Translations under genes and position numbers: made by a program
In this document: positions 48,863-56,695 of the stretch, piece after piece
Layout of the letters: every line of letters starts with the position of its first letter
How positions within the stretch are numbered: position 1 is the first letter of the stretch
Assembly: GCF_000397205.1 (NCBI RefSeq)
Contig: NC_021237.1
Location: 5,897,001-5,961,000, forward strand
Direction of reading: 5' to 3'
Source of the DNA: Pseudomonas protegens CHA0
GTDB lineage: Bacteria; Pseudomonadota; Gammaproteobacteria; Pseudomonadales; Pseudomonadaceae
Length of the DNA stretch: 64,000 nucleotides
The notes under the pieces: generated by a model
What the model saw: the letters and a program-made list of their open reading frames with translations, nothing else
The model's database searches: none
What the model was told of the DNA's origin: nothing

Positions 48863-50230
48863 TTACTCGAAAAGTGCATCCAGCGCCTGCTCTAGGCGGG
48901 TCACGGCAATGATCTTCAAGCCCGGCGGCGCCTCTTTCGGCGCGTTGCCCTTGGGCACGATAGCTCGCTTGAAGCCGTGCTTGGCCGCTTCCTTCAAGCG
49001 CTCCTGACCGCTGGGCACCGGGCGCACCTCACCCGACAGGCCGACTTCGCCAAACACCAGCAGGTCATGGGGCAACGGACGGTTGCGCAGGCTCGACATC
49101 ACGGCGGCCATCAACGCCAGGTCGGAGGCGGTTTCCAGCACCTTGACCCCGCCCACCACGTTGAGGAACACATCCTGATCGTGGGTGGGGATGCCGCCAT
49201 GGCGATGCAGCACCGCCAGCAGCATGGCCAGGCGGTTCTGGTCCAGGCCCAGGGTCACCCGGCGCGGGTTGGCCAGGTGGCTGTCATCCACCAGCGCCTG
49301 GACCTCCACCAGCATCGGCCGGGTGCCTTCCCAGGTGGCCATCACCACGCTGCCCGGAACCTCTTCCTGGGCACGAGTCAGGAAAATCGCCGAAGGATTG
49401 GAGACCTCCTTCAATCCGCGGTCAGTCATGCCGAATACACCCAGCTCATTCACCGCACCGAAACGGTTCTTCACCGCCCGCAGCAAGCGCAGGCGCCCGT
49501 CGGATTCGCCTTCGAAATACAGCACGGTGTCCACCATGTGCTCCAGCACCCGCGGCCCGGCCAGGGCGCCTTCCTTGGTCACGTGGCCGACGAGGAAGAT
49601 CGCCGTGCCGCTCTGCTTGGCGTAGCGCACCAGCAAGGCCGCGCTCTCGCGCACCTGGGACACGCCGCCCGGGGCCGACTGCAGTTGTTCGGTGAAAATC
49701 GTCTGGATCGAGTCGATCACCATGACCTTGGGTTTTTCTACCCGGGCCGTGGCGATGATGGTTTCGATGCAGGTCTCGGTCATCACCCGCAGTTGGTCCT
49801 GGGGCAGGCCCAGGCGCCGGGCGCGCATCGCCACCTGCTGCTGGGATTCCTCACCGGTGACATACAGCGCCGGCATGCGCGTGGCGATATTGCACAGGGT
49901 CTGCAGCAGGATGGTCGACTTGCCGATCCCCGGATCACCACCGATCAGCACCACCGAACCGTCCACCAGGCCGCCGCCCAGTACCCGATCGAGTTCACCG
50001 GAAGCGGTGGAGAAACGCGGAATTTCCTCGACGCTGACTTCCGCCAGGGTCTTGATCTGCGCCTGCTGCCCGGCCCAGCCGGTGCGCCCGGCAGGTGCCG
50101 CCGCGCCGCCGCTTTCGATCATGGTCTCGGTCAGGGTGTTCCAGGCCCCGCACTCACCGCATTGCCCGGCCCATTTGGGAAAGGTGGAGCCGCACTCGGT
50201 GCAGCCGTACATGCGCTTGGCCTTGGCCAT
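48863..50230 (-). CDS. radA: DNA repair protein RadA
   Basis: A RecA-related protein of 455 aa that drives branch migration in homologous recombination. The N-terminal zinc finger is YGCTECGSTFPKWAGQCGEC (C4). The Walker A motif is GDPGIGKSTILLQ. The KNRFG motif characteristic of RadA is present in LRAVKNRFGAVNELGVF. The C-terminal Lon-like domain lacks the catalytic dyad (PLPHDLLVFGEVGLSGEVRP), as usual. I chose ATG 50230 (MAKAKRMYGC) over a start five codons upstream (50245). It follows ankB on the same strand with a 45-nt gap. Confidence 0.96.
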   Translation of the reverse strand: MAKAKRMYGCTECGSTFPKWAGQCGECGAWNTLTETMIESGGAAAPAGRTGWAGQQAQIKTLAEVSVEEIPRFSTASGELDRVLGGGLVDGSVVLIGGDPGIGKSTILLQTLCNIATRMPALYVTGEESQQQVAMRARRLGLPQDQLRVMTETCIETIIATARVEKPKVMVIDSIQTIFTEQLQSAPGGVSQVRESAALLVRYAKQSGTAIFLVGHVTKEGALAGPRVLEHMVDTVLYFEGESDGRLRLLRAVKNRFGAVNELGVFGMTDRGLKEVSNPSAIFLTRAQEEVPGSVVMATWEGTRPMLVEVQALVDDSHLANPRRVTLGLDQNRLAMLLAVLHRHGGIPTHDQDVFLNVVGGVKVLETASDLALMAAVMSSLRNRPLPHDLLVFGEVGLSGEVRPVPSGQERLKEAAKHGFKRAIVPKGNAPKEAPPGLKIIAVTRLEQALDALFE

Positions 50231-50275
50231 CTGAACCCCCGGCAAAAACCGCGATGATAGCTCAGCTGGCGCGGA

Positions 50276-50836
50276 TCAGCGCGGTGCGGCGGTACGTATC
50301 TGCCCGCTGGCCAGGCGCGTGGCGCTATTGCCCAGGGGATCCTCGGCATTCAGGTCGGCGCCCTTGGCGGCCAGGGCGTCGAGCAATTCGACCCGCTTGA
50401 ACAACCCGGCGTACATGGCGGCGGTCTGCCCGGCGCCATTGCGCTGGTCGGGACTGCAATCGGCGGCCAGCAGGCGCCGGGCGATCTGCACCTCGCCCTT
50501 GAAGATCGCCCCCATCAAGGCCGTGTTGCCACGCTTGTCCTGGGCGCAGGCGTTGGCCCCAGCGGCCAGCAGGCGCTCCACCGCCGGGCCCTGGCCGTGA
50601 TAGGCCGCGAGGATCAGCGCGGTGTAGCCCTTTTCATCCTGGGTATCGAGGGAATAGCCGGCCGCGATAAAGGTGTCGAGCATTTCCACATCGCCACGGC
50701 GGGCGGCATCGAAATAGTAGTTTTCCAGCTGGACCTTGACCGCCACCGGGTCGGCGGCGGCCGCTGCTTCGGCCGTAGGCTGCGCGTAGGCGGCAAACGA
50801 CCAGGCCACTGACAGCAGCGCTATAAAAAGACGCAT
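50276..50836 (-). CDS. ankB: Periplasmic ankyrin-repeat protein AnkB
   Basis: A protein of 186 aa with a signal peptide (MRLFIALLSVAWSFAAYAQ), then four or five ankyrin repeats (NYYFDAARRGDVEMLDTFIA; EKGYTALILAAYHGQGPAVE; KRGNTALMGAIFKGEVQIAR; GAGQTAAMYAGLFKRVELLD). In P. aeruginosa, ankB sits next to katB and is needed for full KatB activity, perhaps by supporting the enzyme in the periplasm. Here it follows katB by 66 nt, with a terminator hairpin between them, so it may get less transcript than katB. Confidence 0.88.
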   Translation of the reverse strand: MRLFIALLSVAWSFAAYAQPTAEAAAAADPVAVKVQLENYYFDAARRGDVEMLDTFIAAGYSLDTQDEKGYTALILAAYHGQGPAVERLLAAGANACAQDKRGNTALMGAIFKGEVQIARRLLAADCSPDQRNGAGQTAAMYAGLFKRVELLDALAAKGADLNAEDPLGNSATRLASGQIRTAAPR

Positions 50837-50863
50837 GGCGCGACTCCTCTGTCGGAAAAAGAC

Positions 50864-50885
50864 GTCACGCCCGGGCGGGCGTGAC
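50864..50885 (-). terminator. Rho-independent terminator between katB and ankB
   Basis: On the minus strand GTCACGCCC and GGGCGTGAC form a perfect 9-bp stem with a GCCC loop, followed after two bases by CTTTTTCC. It lies 17 nt past the katB stop and ahead of ankB, and would reduce read-through. Confidence 0.75.
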
Positions 50886-50902
50886 GGGTAAGGCTCGCTC
50901 GA

Positions 50903-52444
50903 TCAGTCGCTCAACTTCACCGCCAGGGCCTTGACTCGGGCCAGGTCGCCCTTGGCCACCTTGGTCACCCCAGTGCCGTATTCAGGGTCGGCCTTGTAAA
51001 GGAACGACAGCATGATGTGCTTGCTCTCATCATCAGTGGTGGCCAGGGAGCCGCCGAAGCTGTCGATCAGGTCCTGGCGTTCCTTCTTGCTGAAGGAGCG
51101 ATACAGGTCACCGGCCTGCTTGAAGTTCTGCTCGCGCTGGATCTTCGCCTGCTGGGTGCTGCCCGCCAGCGCCATCTGGCTGTAGCGCGCGGTCTGCGGC
51201 TCTTCGCGTGGCATCAGGCGGCTTGGCTGGTAGTTGACCCCCGTGCTGCTGTGGCCCAGGTTCATCGCGCCGTCCTGGTTGCCGTTGTTCACCGGGTTCT
51301 TCGGCGCGTTGATCGGCAGTTGCAGGGCATTGGCGCCGATGCGGTACATCTGGGTATCGGCATAGGAGAACACCCGTCCTTGCAGCAGGCGGTCTTCCGA
51401 CGGTTCGATGCCCGGCACCAGATTGGCCGGCGCCATGGCCACTTGCTCGGTTTCCTGGAAGACGTTGGCCGGATTGCGGTTCAACACCATCTGCCCGACT
51501 TTGCGCTCGGGCACGCCGGGCCAGATCTTGGTAGCGTCCAGCGGGTCGAAATCAAACTTGGCCAGGTCTTCGGGTTTCAATACCTGGACATACAAGTCCC
51601 ACTTGGGAAAGTCCCCTTTATTAATGTGGGTTACCAAGTCATTAGTCATATGACTGTAATCGCGGCCCTGTACCTCCACCACTTGTTTCGGGTCGAGATT
51701 CTTCAGACCCTGCAGGCTCTTCCAGTGGAACTTCACGTAGTGCACTTCGCCCTTGGCGTTGATCAACTTGTAGGCATGCACACCATTACCGTCCATTTCC
51801 CGGTAACTGGCCGGAGTGCCGGAGTTGGAATACAGCTCGGTCAGAGTACGGGTGGCTTCTGGAACATGGGAGAAGAAGTCGAAACGCCGCGAGTCATCGT
51901 CGAGATTGGTGCGCGGATCGGGTTTGAACGCATGCACCATGTCCGGGAACTTGATGGCATCACGAATGAAGAAGGTCGGGAAGTTGTTGCCCACCAGGTC
52001 CCAGTTACCGTCCGCGGTATAGAACTTGGTGGCGAAGCCCCGTGGATCGCGCAAGGTTTCCGGGGAGTGGTTGCCATGCACCACCGCCGAGAAACGCACG
52101 AATACCGGGGTCACTTCGCCGGCGGCAAACACCTTGGCACGGGTCAGGTCCGTGAGGTTGTCGGTTACCGTGAAAGTACCGTGGGCACCCGTGCCACGGG
52201 CATGCACCACACGCTCTGGAATGCGCTCGCGGTCGAACCGCTGGAGTTTCTGAATCAACTGCACGTCTTGCAACAGCACCGGGCCGGTGGCGCCCGCAGT
52301 CTGCGAATTCTGGTTGTCGCCCACTGCCGCACCGTTGTCGCGGGTCAGCGTGGCGGCCTGTACGGAAAGGGAAAGCATACTGGCGGCAAGCACGCCCAGT
52401 ACGCGTCGCTGGGAAAGACTCCCAAGGCCAAGAGAAGCGGTCAT
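50903..52444 (-). CDS. katB: Catalase KatB (monofunctional haem catalase)
   Basis: A clade-typical haem catalase of 513 aa. A signal peptide (residues 1-31, ending SVQA) directs it to the periplasm. The distal haem His is in ERVVHARGTGAHGTF, the following catalytic region is FVRFSAVVHGNHSPETLRDP with RGFATKFY, and the proximal haem Tyr is in RVFSYADTQMYRIG. It removes hydrogen peroxide. The ribosome-binding site AGAGG is 8 nt from the ATG and is part of a long hairpin in the leader (listed separately). It is followed by ankB, as in P. aeruginosa. OxyR control is expected, but I could not find a convincing site. Confidence 0.95.
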   Translation of the reverse strand: MTASLGLGSLSQRRVLGVLAASMLSLSVQAATLTRDNGAAVGDNQNSQTAGATGPVLLQDVQLIQKLQRFDRERIPERVVHARGTGAHGTFTVTDNLTDLTRAKVFAAGEVTPVFVRFSAVVHGNHSPETLRDPRGFATKFYTADGNWDLVGNNFPTFFIRDAIKFPDMVHAFKPDPRTNLDDDSRRFDFFSHVPEATRTLTELYSNSGTPASYREMDGNGVHAYKLINAKGEVHYVKFHWKSLQGLKNLDPKQVVEVQGRDYSHMTNDLVTHINKGDFPKWDLYVQVLKPEDLAKFDFDPLDATKIWPGVPERKVGQMVLNRNPANVFQETEQVAMAPANLVPGIEPSEDRLLQGRVFSYADTQMYRIGANALQLPINAPKNPVNNGNQDGAMNLGHSSTGVNYQPSRLMPREEPQTARYSQMALAGSTQQAKIQREQNFKQAGDLYRSFSKKERQDLIDSFGGSLATTDDESKHIMLSFLYKADPEYGTGVTKVAKGDLARVKALAVKLSD

Positions 52445-52452
52445 GTTGTATT

Positions 52453-52494
52453 CCTCTAGTTATATAAGGCGCATCTCGATGCGCCTGCTAGAGG
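52453..52494 (-). promoter_or_regulatory. Leader stem-loop that pairs the katB ribosome-binding site
   Basis: On the minus strand CCTCTAG (52494-52488) pairs with CTAGAGG (52459-52453), which contains the katB ribosome-binding site AGAGG. Inside is a second perfect stem, AGGCGCAT and ATGCGCCT, with loop CGAG. The internal loop has 1 nt on one side and 7 AT-rich nt on the other. Translation would be limited until the outer stem opens. Confidence 0.7.
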
Positions 52495-52731
52495 CTAGTG
52501 ACTAAATATTTGAAAGATAAATAGAAAGGCCGTAACCGTTCGATTGACAGAATGTACTGGTTATATCGTGGGGCGCGGGGTATATCGCGCGCGATTTGAT
52601 GGCACTTTGAATAAACTATTTGCCTCTTTATCGGTCGATAACCCCGCGAGCTGTAAAAAGTTGTTTCGGCAAAATGCTTTTTGCTGAATTACACTGCCGT
52701 AACCAACCTCATCTGTAGCAAGGAATAACCT

Positions 52732-53145
52732 ATGGGCGTGCTAAGTGAATTCAAGGCCTTCGCGGTCAAAGGTAATGTGGTCGATATGGCCGTCGGTATC
52801 ATCATCGGCGCCGCGTTCGGCAAGATCGTCTCGTCCTTTGTTGGCGACGTGGTCATGCCGCCAATCGGCCTGCTGATCGGTGGGGTGAACTTCGGGGATC
52901 TGGCGGTCACGCTCAAGGCGGCTGCGGGCGATACGCCGGCAGTGGTCTTGGCGTACGGCAAGTTCATCCAGAGCATCATCGACTTCGTGATCATTGCCTT
53001 CGCCATCTTCATGGGGGTCAAGGTGATCAACCGTCTCAAGCGCGAAGAAGCCGTGGCCCCGACGCTGCCGCCGGTGCCGACCAAGGAAGAAGAGCTGCTG
53101 GGGGAGATCCGCGATCTGCTCAAGGCTCAGAACAACAAGCCCTGA
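52732..53145 (+). CDS. mscL: Large-conductance mechanosensitive channel MscL
   Basis: An inner-membrane homopentameric channel of 137 aa that opens under osmotic downshock. The N-terminal helix [20 protein letters not shown] and the pore-lining TM1 ([20 protein letters not shown]) are well conserved. TM2 is [20 protein letters not shown] and the C-terminal bundle ([15 protein letters not shown]) follows. It is divergent from katB, with 287 bp between the starts. The gene has its own terminator. Confidence 0.97.
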   Translation: MGVLSEFKAFAVKGNVVDMAVGIIIGAAFGKIVSSFVGDVVMPPIGLLIGGVNFGDLAVTLKAAAGDTPAVVLAYGKFIQSIIDFVIIAFAIFMGVKVINRLKREEAVAPTLPPVPTKEEELLGEIRDLLKAQNNKP

Positions 53146-53165
53146 GGCTGATCCCGCAATACGAC

Positions 53166-53190
53166 AACGGCGCCCTGATGGCGCCGTTTT
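53166..53190 (+). terminator. Terminator between mscL and fpr
   Basis: AACGGCGCC and GGCGCCGTT pair perfectly around CTGAT, followed by TT. It lies 20 nt past the mscL stop and 2 nt from the fpr stop, so it can serve both convergent genes. Confidence 0.85.
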
Positions 53191-53192
53191 CA

Positions 53193-53969
53193 TTACCAGT
53201 AGTTTTCCACCGCCACCTGCCCCGGTCGCCGGGTCAGGCTCAGGCTCATGCCCCGCTGCTTGAGCAGGGCGCGGGTGTCATCGATCATCTGTGGGTTGCC
53301 GCAGAGCATCACCCGGGAGTGCTCGGGGCTCAGATCCACGCCGGCGGCACGCTCCAGCTCACCGCTCTCGATCAACTGGGTGATGCGCCCGTTGAGGCTG
53401 CCCGGATGCTGCTCGCGGGTCACGGTGCTGATGAATTGCAGCTTATGGGCAAATTCCGCCAGGTATTCGCGCTGGGGCAACTCGGCCAGCAGGCGCTGAT
53501 AGGCCAGCTCCTTGGCCTCGCGCACGCTGTAGACCAGGATGATGCGTTCGAATTTTTCCCACACCTCGAAGTCCTGGAGGATCGACAGGAACGGCGCAAT
53601 CCCGGTGCCGGTGGATAGCAACCAGAGGTCGCGACCATCGACGAAACGGTCCAGGGTCAGGTAGCCAAAGGCCTGGCGATCCACCAGCAGGCTGTCCCCC
53701 ACTTCCAGGCGGCTCAGCTCGCTGGTGAACTCGCCGCCGGGCACCACGATGGAAAAGAACTCGAGAAACTCATCGAACGGCGACGACACCATGGAATAGG
53801 CGCGCCACACCGTACTGCCGTCGGCCTTGGTCACCCCGAGGCGAGCGAACTGCCCGGCACGAAAGCGAAAACCCGCATCCCGGGTGGTGCGCAGGGTGAA
53901 CAGGCTGGAGGTCAAGGGCTGGACCTCGAGCAGGGTCTGGCGGGTGTACTTTTCTTCACTGGCAGTCAT
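53193..53969 (-). CDS. fpr: Ferredoxin-NADP+ reductase (E. coli Fpr type)
   Basis: A FAD enzyme of 258 aa that exchanges electrons between NADPH and ferredoxin or flavodoxin. The FAD-binding motif is WRAYSMVSSP (RxYS), the NADPH-binding segment is LLSTGTGIAPFLSIL, and the C-terminal region is VMLCGNPQMIDDTRALLKQR, ending in aromatic residues (YW), as in E. coli Fpr. The Pseudomonas Fpr partnered with FinR has a different C-terminus, and no FinR-like LysR gene is adjacent here. I chose ATG 53969 with GGAG 6 nt upstream; an in-frame GTG at 53981 is less likely. Confidence 0.92.
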   Translation of the reverse strand: MTASEEKYTRQTLLEVQPLTSSLFTLRTTRDAGFRFRAGQFARLGVTKADGSTVWRAYSMVSSPFDEFLEFFSIVVPGGEFTSELSRLEVGDSLLVDRQAFGYLTLDRFVDGRDLWLLSTGTGIAPFLSILQDFEVWEKFERIILVYSVREAKELAYQRLLAELPQREYLAEFAHKLQFISTVTREQHPGSLNGRITQLIESGELERAAGVDLSPEHSRVMLCGNPQMIDDTRALLKQRGMSLSLTRRPGQVAVENYW

Positions 53970-54183
53970 GACAGGCTCCACAAAACCGATGCGCTAGTGT
54001 CCCGCAAAGCGCCGCGCAGAAACACCGGCGGTTTGTAGTGGCATAGAGCGCGGGCAATCAGCGACAAAAAAACGTACCATTTAGCCCCGCTTCGAACAGC
54101 CCGCACTGCCGCTGTCCGAGGGTTCCCGTGCACTCGACAACCCCCACCGCCGGGACATTCACCGATTACCTAGAGTCCGCCCC

Positions 54184-55308
54184 ATGCCCCTGCTTGCAAG
54201 CCCCTTCGCCCAGCTCGACCTGATCCGCCAGCCCGAACAGCAGAACGAGCCACTGCAAGCCTTCGACGCGGCGGACGAATACCTGCTCAATCACCTGGCC
54301 GAACAACAACCGGCCAGCGACACCCGGGTGCTGGTGCTCAACGACAGCTTCGGCGCCCTGGCCGCGAGCCTGCTGGGCAAGGTCCAGGTCAGCAGCAGTG
54401 GCGACTCTTACCTGGGCGCCCTGGCCCTGGAAAAGAACCTGGTGCGCAACGGCCTGCCCTTCGACGCCGTGCGTGTGGTGCCGGCCAGCGAGCCCCTGGC
54501 CGGCCCCTTCGACCGGGTGCTGATCCGCGTCCCCAAGACCCTGGCCCTGCTGGAAGAGCAACTGATCCGCCTGCAAGGGCAGCTGGCCCCCGGCGCCCAG
54601 GTGGTGGCGGCGGCGATGGTCAAGCACCTGCCCCGCGCCGCCGGTGATTTGCTGGAGCGCTACATCGGCCCGGTCCAGGCCTCGCTGGCGGTGAAAAAGG
54701 CTCGGCTGCTGATTGCCACGCCGCAAGACAAGCAGCCCGTCGTGTCGCCCTACCCGACCCGCTATCGCCTGGAACAGCCGGCCATCGAGCTGCTCAACCA
54801 CGCCAACGTGTTCTGCCGCGAAGGCCTGGACATCGGCACCCGCGCCTTCCTCCCGCACCTGCCGCAGAACCTCGGCAGCGCCCGGGTCGCGGACCTGGGC
54901 TGCGGCAACGGCGTCCTGGCCATTGCCAGCGCCCTGGACAACCCCCAGGCCCATTACACCCTGGTGGACGAATCCTTCATGGCGGTGCAATCGGCCCGGG
55001 AGAACTGGCAGGCCGTGCTGGGCGAGCGCGAAGCCCAAATGCGAGCCGGCGACGGCCTGGCCGGACAGGCAGCGCAATCCCTGGAGGTGGTGCTGTGCAA
55101 CCCGCCGTTCCACCAGCAGCAGGTGGTGGGCGACTTCCTCGCCTGGCGCATGTTCCAGCAGGCCCGGGAGGCCCTGGTGGTAGGGGGCGCACTGTACATC
55201 GTCGGCAACCGCCACCTGGGCTACCACAGCAAGCTGGCGCGGCTGTTCCGCGGCGTCGAGCAAGTGGCGGCAACCCCCAAGTTCGTCATCCTCAAGGCCC
55301 GCAAGTAA
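54184..55308 (+). CDS. rlmG: 23S rRNA (guanine-N2) methyltransferase RlmG
   Basis: A protein of 374 aa with two tandem methyltransferase-like domains, as in RlmG/RsmC. The N-terminal one is degenerate (VLVLNDSFGALAASLLG). The C-terminal catalytic one has the S-adenosylmethionine motif VADLGCGNGVLAIAS and the active-site motif VVLCNPPFHQQQ, typical for N2-guanine methylation. The length and the HANVFCREGLDIGTRAFLPH region favour RlmG (G1835 of 23S rRNA) over RsmC. It is divergent from fpr. ATG 54184 is the natural start. Confidence 0.9.
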   Translation: MPLLASPFAQLDLIRQPEQQNEPLQAFDAADEYLLNHLAEQQPASDTRVLVLNDSFGALAASLLGKVQVSSSGDSYLGALALEKNLVRNGLPFDAVRVVPASEPLAGPFDRVLIRVPKTLALLEEQLIRLQGQLAPGAQVVAAAMVKHLPRAAGDLLERYIGPVQASLAVKKARLLIATPQDKQPVVSPYPTRYRLEQPAIELLNHANVFCREGLDIGTRAFLPHLPQNLGSARVADLGCGNGVLAIASALDNPQAHYTLVDESFMAVQSARENWQAVLGEREAQMRAGDGLAGQAAQSLEVVLCNPPFHQQQVVGDFLAWRMFQQAREALVVGGALYIVGNRHLGYHSKLARLFRGVEQVAATPKFVILKARK

Positions 55309-55342
55309 GGTCTCGCCAGAACACAGCGGCCTTTTCGACAGG

Positions 55343-55371
55343 CAAAAAAAACCCTCCACCAAGGGAGGGTT
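55343..55371 (-). terminator. Terminator of the cioAB-DUF2474 unit
   Basis: On the minus strand AACCCTCC and GGAGGGTT form an 8-bp stem with a 6-nt loop, followed by a run of seven T. It lies 33 nt past the stop of the DUF2474 gene. Confidence 0.85.
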
Positions 55372-55404
55372 GAAACCGTGCCGCAAGGCAACGGGATGGG
55401 ATGA

Positions 55405-55572
55405 TCAGTGGGTGGTCAGGCCTGCGGCATTCATGAACATGCGCATCAGGCTGGCGACCACGAACAGGGCCAGGACACTGCCGCCCCAGATCATTACCAG
55501 CCAACCCAGGCGCTGCCACAGCGGCTTCTTTTCCGCCTGTTCGATTTCCTGCAAAGAGTGTTTACCGCTCAT
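55405..55572 (-). CDS. DUF2474 small membrane protein, accessory subunit of the cyanide-insensitive oxidase
   Basis: A 55-residue protein: a charged N-terminus (MSGKHSLQEIEQAEKKPLWQ), one membrane helix (LGWLVMIWGGSVLALFVVAS) and a short tail ending GLTTH. DUF2474 proteins are encoded after cydB/cioB genes, where CydX is found in other bacteria, and probably help stabilise the oxidase. It lies 112 nt downstream of cioB, with a REPIN in between, and a terminator follows. It is easy to miss because of its size. The family assignment rests on the position, size and single helix. Confidence 0.85.
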   Translation of the reverse strand: MSGKHSLQEIEQAEKKPLWQRLGWLVMIWGGSVLALFVVASLMRMFMNAAGLTTH

Positions 55573-55601
55573 GACCTCAACTCCTGCCTAACCCGGATTC
55601 C

Positions 55602-55685
55602 CGTAGGAGCTGGCGTGCCAGCGAAAGCGACCGCAAGCTCGGCGCAAGGCGCGAAGGCCTCTTCGCCGGCAAGCCGGCTCCTACC
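55602..55685. repeat. REPIN between cioB and the DUF2474 gene
   Basis: Left REP CGTAGGAGCTGGCGTGCCAG, then CGAA, and right REP TTCGCCGGCAAGCCGGCTCC, then TAC, form an inverted pair of about 84 bp. It touches the cioB stop codon and lies within the operon. Confidence 0.85.
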
Positions 55686-56692
55686 TAGTGATAACCGTCT
55701 TCGTGGGTGACCTTGCCGCGGAACACGTAGTAGCTCCAGAAGGTATAACCCAGGATGAACGGGATGATGAACAAGGTGCCCACCAGCATGAAGCCCTGGC
55801 TCTGCGGCGGCGCGGCGGCGTCCCAGATGGAGATCGACGGTGGCACTATGTTCGGCCACAGGCTGATGCCCAGGCCGCTGTAGCCGAGGAAGATCAGCAC
55901 CAGGGTCAGCAGGAACGGCGTGTAGTGGGCGTTGCGGGCCACGGCGCGGAGCAGGCCGTACATGGTCACCAGCACCAGGATCGGCACCGGCAGGAACCAG
56001 AACAGGTTCGGCAGGGTGAACCAGCGCGCGGCAATCTCGGCGTGGGCCAGGGGCGTCCAGATACTGACGACGCCGATCACCGCCAGCACCACGTAGGCCA
56101 GGGGCCGCGCCAGGTCATGCATCTGCAGTTGCAGCTTGCCTTCGGTCTTCATGATCAGCCAGGTGCAACCGAGCAAGGCATAGGCCACCACCAGCGCCAG
56201 GCCGCAGAACAGGGTGAACGGGGTCAGCCAGTCCAGGGAACCGCCGGCGAACTGGCGGTTGACCACCGGCAGCCCATCGATGAATGCCCCCAGGGCCACG
56301 CCCTGGAAGAAGGTCGCCGCCACCGAGCCGCCGATGAAGGCCTTGTCCCAGATGTGGCGCTTGTCTTCCTTGGCCTTGAAGCGGAACTCGAAGGCCACGC
56401 CGCGGAAGATCAGGCCCACCAGCATCAGGATCAGCGGCAGGTAGAGTGCCGAGAGCACCACCGAGTAGGCCAGCGGGAAAGCGCCGAACAACGCCGCGCC
56501 CCCCAGTACCAGCCAGGTTTCGTTGCCGTCCCAGACAGGCGCGACGGTGTTCATCATTACGTCACGGTCGCGGTCGTCCTTGACGAACGGGAAGAGAATC
56601 CCGATCCCCAGGTCGAAGCCGTCCATGACCACGTACATCATGATGCCGAAGATGATAATCACGGCCCAGAGCAGCGGAAGATCAATACCCAT
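55685..56692 (-). CDS. cioB: Cyanide-insensitive cytochrome bd-type oxidase subunit II CioB
   Basis: An inner-membrane subunit of 335 aa with about eight helices. The start MGIDLPLLWAVIIIFGIMMY and the motif VMDGFDLGIGILFPFVKDDR are diagnostic of subunit II, together with the segment APVWDGNETWLVLGGAALFG. It pairs with CioA, the haem-bearing subunit, to oxidise ubiquinol and reduce oxygen. It starts 3 nt after cioA and is co-transcribed. A REPIN lies directly after it. Confidence 0.95.
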   Translation of the reverse strand: MGIDLPLLWAVIIIFGIMMYVVMDGFDLGIGILFPFVKDDRDRDVMMNTVAPVWDGNETWLVLGGAALFGAFPLAYSVVLSALYLPLILMLVGLIFRGVAFEFRFKAKEDKRHIWDKAFIGGSVAATFFQGVALGAFIDGLPVVNRQFAGGSLDWLTPFTLFCGLALVVAYALLGCTWLIMKTEGKLQLQMHDLARPLAYVVLAVIGVVSIWTPLAHAEIAARWFTLPNLFWFLPVPILVLVTMYGLLRAVARNAHYTPFLLTLVLIFLGYSGLGISLWPNIVPPSISIWDAAAPPQSQGFMLVGTLFIIPFILGYTFWSYYVFRGKVTHEDGYH

Positions 56693-56695
56693 GAC

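Noticed and set aside
52495..52731. OxyR site in the katB-mscL interval
   Set aside because: I looked for ATAG-N7-CTAT repeats and found only fragments. The palindromes ATCGCGCGCGAT (52584) and TATCGGTCGATA (about 52628) do not match OxyR.
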